From positions 1-13,448 of the forward strand of contig CAZRZN010000105.1 of the NCBI GenBank assembly GCA_964604565.1: 13,448 nucleotides of DNA. The letters are read 5' to 3'. This stretch comes from CAZRZN01 sp964604565 (GTDB lineage: Bacteria > Pseudomonadota > Alphaproteobacteria > Rhodobacterales > Rhodobacteraceae). Below are positions 12,889 to 13,448 of the stretch, piece by piece. Each line of letters opens with the position of its first letter. Within the stretch, counting starts at the first letter, position 1. The notes under the pieces were generated by a model. That model did not search any database and was not told the origin of the DNA. It was given only the letters and a program-made list of their open reading frames with translations. The position numbers and the translations under genes are program-made.

Positions 12889-13448
12889 TCACTCGGCGGT
12901 TTCTTCGCTCTTTTCCTTGGCGACTTCCTCGCCGGTTTCCTGATCGATCATCTTCATCGCAAGGCGCACCTTGCCACGGTCGTCGAAGCCCAGAAGCTTG
13001 ACATAGACCTCTTGTCCTTCCTTCAGCACATCCGAAGGATGGTTCAGGCGGCGGTTCTCGATCTGGCTGACATGCACAAGGCCGTCGCGCTTGCCGAAGA
13101 AGTTCACGAAGGCGCCGAAATCGACGATCTTGACGACCTTGCCCTTGTAGACCTTGCCCTCTTCCGGTTCTGCCACGATCGAATAGATCATGTCATAGGC
13201 CTTCTGGATGGACTCACCGTCCGGCGAGGCGATCTTGATGATACCCTCGTCGTTGATGTCGACCTTGGCGCCGGACATCTCGACGATCTCACGGATCACC
13301 TTGCCACCCGAACCGATCACTTCGCGGATCTTGTCCGTCGGGATCTGCATCGTCTCGATCCGCGGGGCGTGGATGCTGAACTCGCCAGCCGATGCCAGCG
13401 CCTTGGACATCTCACCCAGAATATGCATCCGGCCATCCTTGGCCTGGG
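12889..13448 (-). CDS. pnp: Polyribonucleotide nucleotidyltransferase (PNPase), C-terminal part
   Basis: The visible part is the last 185 or so residues of PNPase, which degrades RNA from the 3' end by phosphorolysis and works in RNA-decay complexes. The 5' part lies beyond the right edge; the frame stays open to the edge through QAKDGRMHILGEM, which belongs to the family. A KH domain follows (IPTDKIREVIGSGGKVIREI), then an S1 domain (GKVYKGKVVKIVDFGAFVNF, then GLVHVSQI) and a short acidic tail ending in EETAE. Both C-terminal RNA-binding domains are intact. A strong terminator follows the stop. Confidence 0.96.
   Translation of the reverse strand, partial: QAKDGRMHILGEMSKALASAGEFSIHAPRIETMQIPTDKIREVIGSGGKVIREIVEMSGAKVDINDEGIIKIASPDGESIQKAYDMIYSIVAEPEEGKVYKGKVVKIVDFGAFVNFFGKRDGLVHVSQIENRRLNHPSDVLKEGQEVYVKLLGFDDRGKVRLAMKMIDQETGEEVAKEKSEETAE

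Noticed and set aside
12239..12943. Plus-strand open frame across the IMPACT-like gene and the pnp terminator
   Set aside because: It overlaps two minus-strand genes and a terminator and encodes an arginine/proline-rich sequence without family features.

Overview
The window looks like a chromosomal piece of an alphaproteobacterium of the Rhodobacteraceae (Roseobacter/Rhodobacter group). The grounds are its high G+C content, a CenR-type OmpR-family regulator very like those I recall from that family, a GTP cyclohydrolase II with a long N-terminal extension, an FNR box of the TTGAC-N4-ATCAA form, and a tail of a typical alphaproteobacterial PNPase. No phage, IS element, CRISPR array or tRNA was seen. 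All assignments come from reading motifs; no database search was possible.

Layout, left to right. (1) 1-1209, minus: an Aer-like PAS-domain protein that runs off the left edge. (2) 1264-6910, minus: a complete polyamine/opine-type ABC import operon read in the order ATPase, periplasmic binding protein, two strong intergenic hairpins, a small DUF1330 protein, a PotB-like permease with a very large insertion, a PotC-like permease with an N-terminal membrane extension, then an intrinsic terminator. (3) 6911-7332: a 422-base intergenic region with the probable operon promoter. (4) 7333-10030, minus: ribA (GTP cyclohydrolase II), a luciferase-like flavin-dependent monooxygenase and an L,D-transpeptidase-fold protein, closely spaced and probably co-transcribed.

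(5) 10177-10863, plus: a CenR-like response regulator, divergent from ribA. (6) 10930-11059, plus: a gene-free stretch holding a near-perfect FNR-type box, a -10-like element at the right distance, an 8-bp hairpin, an exposed anti-Shine-Dalgarno CCUCCC stretch and a textbook intrinsic terminator. I read this as an approximately 80-nt oxygen-regulated small RNA, and it is the most interesting signal in the window. (7) 11159-12137: a divergent ohrR/ohr organic-peroxide defence pair with two copies of an operator-like 18-bp repeat between them. (8) 12197-12547, minus: a short IMPACT/YigZ N-terminal-domain protein. (9) 12889-13448, minus: the C-terminal KH and S1 part of pnp, with its terminator, running off the right edge.

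Functionally this is mostly ordinary core genome: nutrient uptake, flavin synthesis and use, envelope regulation, peroxide sensing and RNA decay. The unusual parts are the candidate FNR-controlled sRNA, whose exposed seed is complementary over 9 nt to the ribosome binding site of the transporter ATPase in this same window; the oversized permease loop; the DUF1330 gene translationally coupled to the permease; and the operator arrangement and probably leaderless ohrR start in the peroxide locus.
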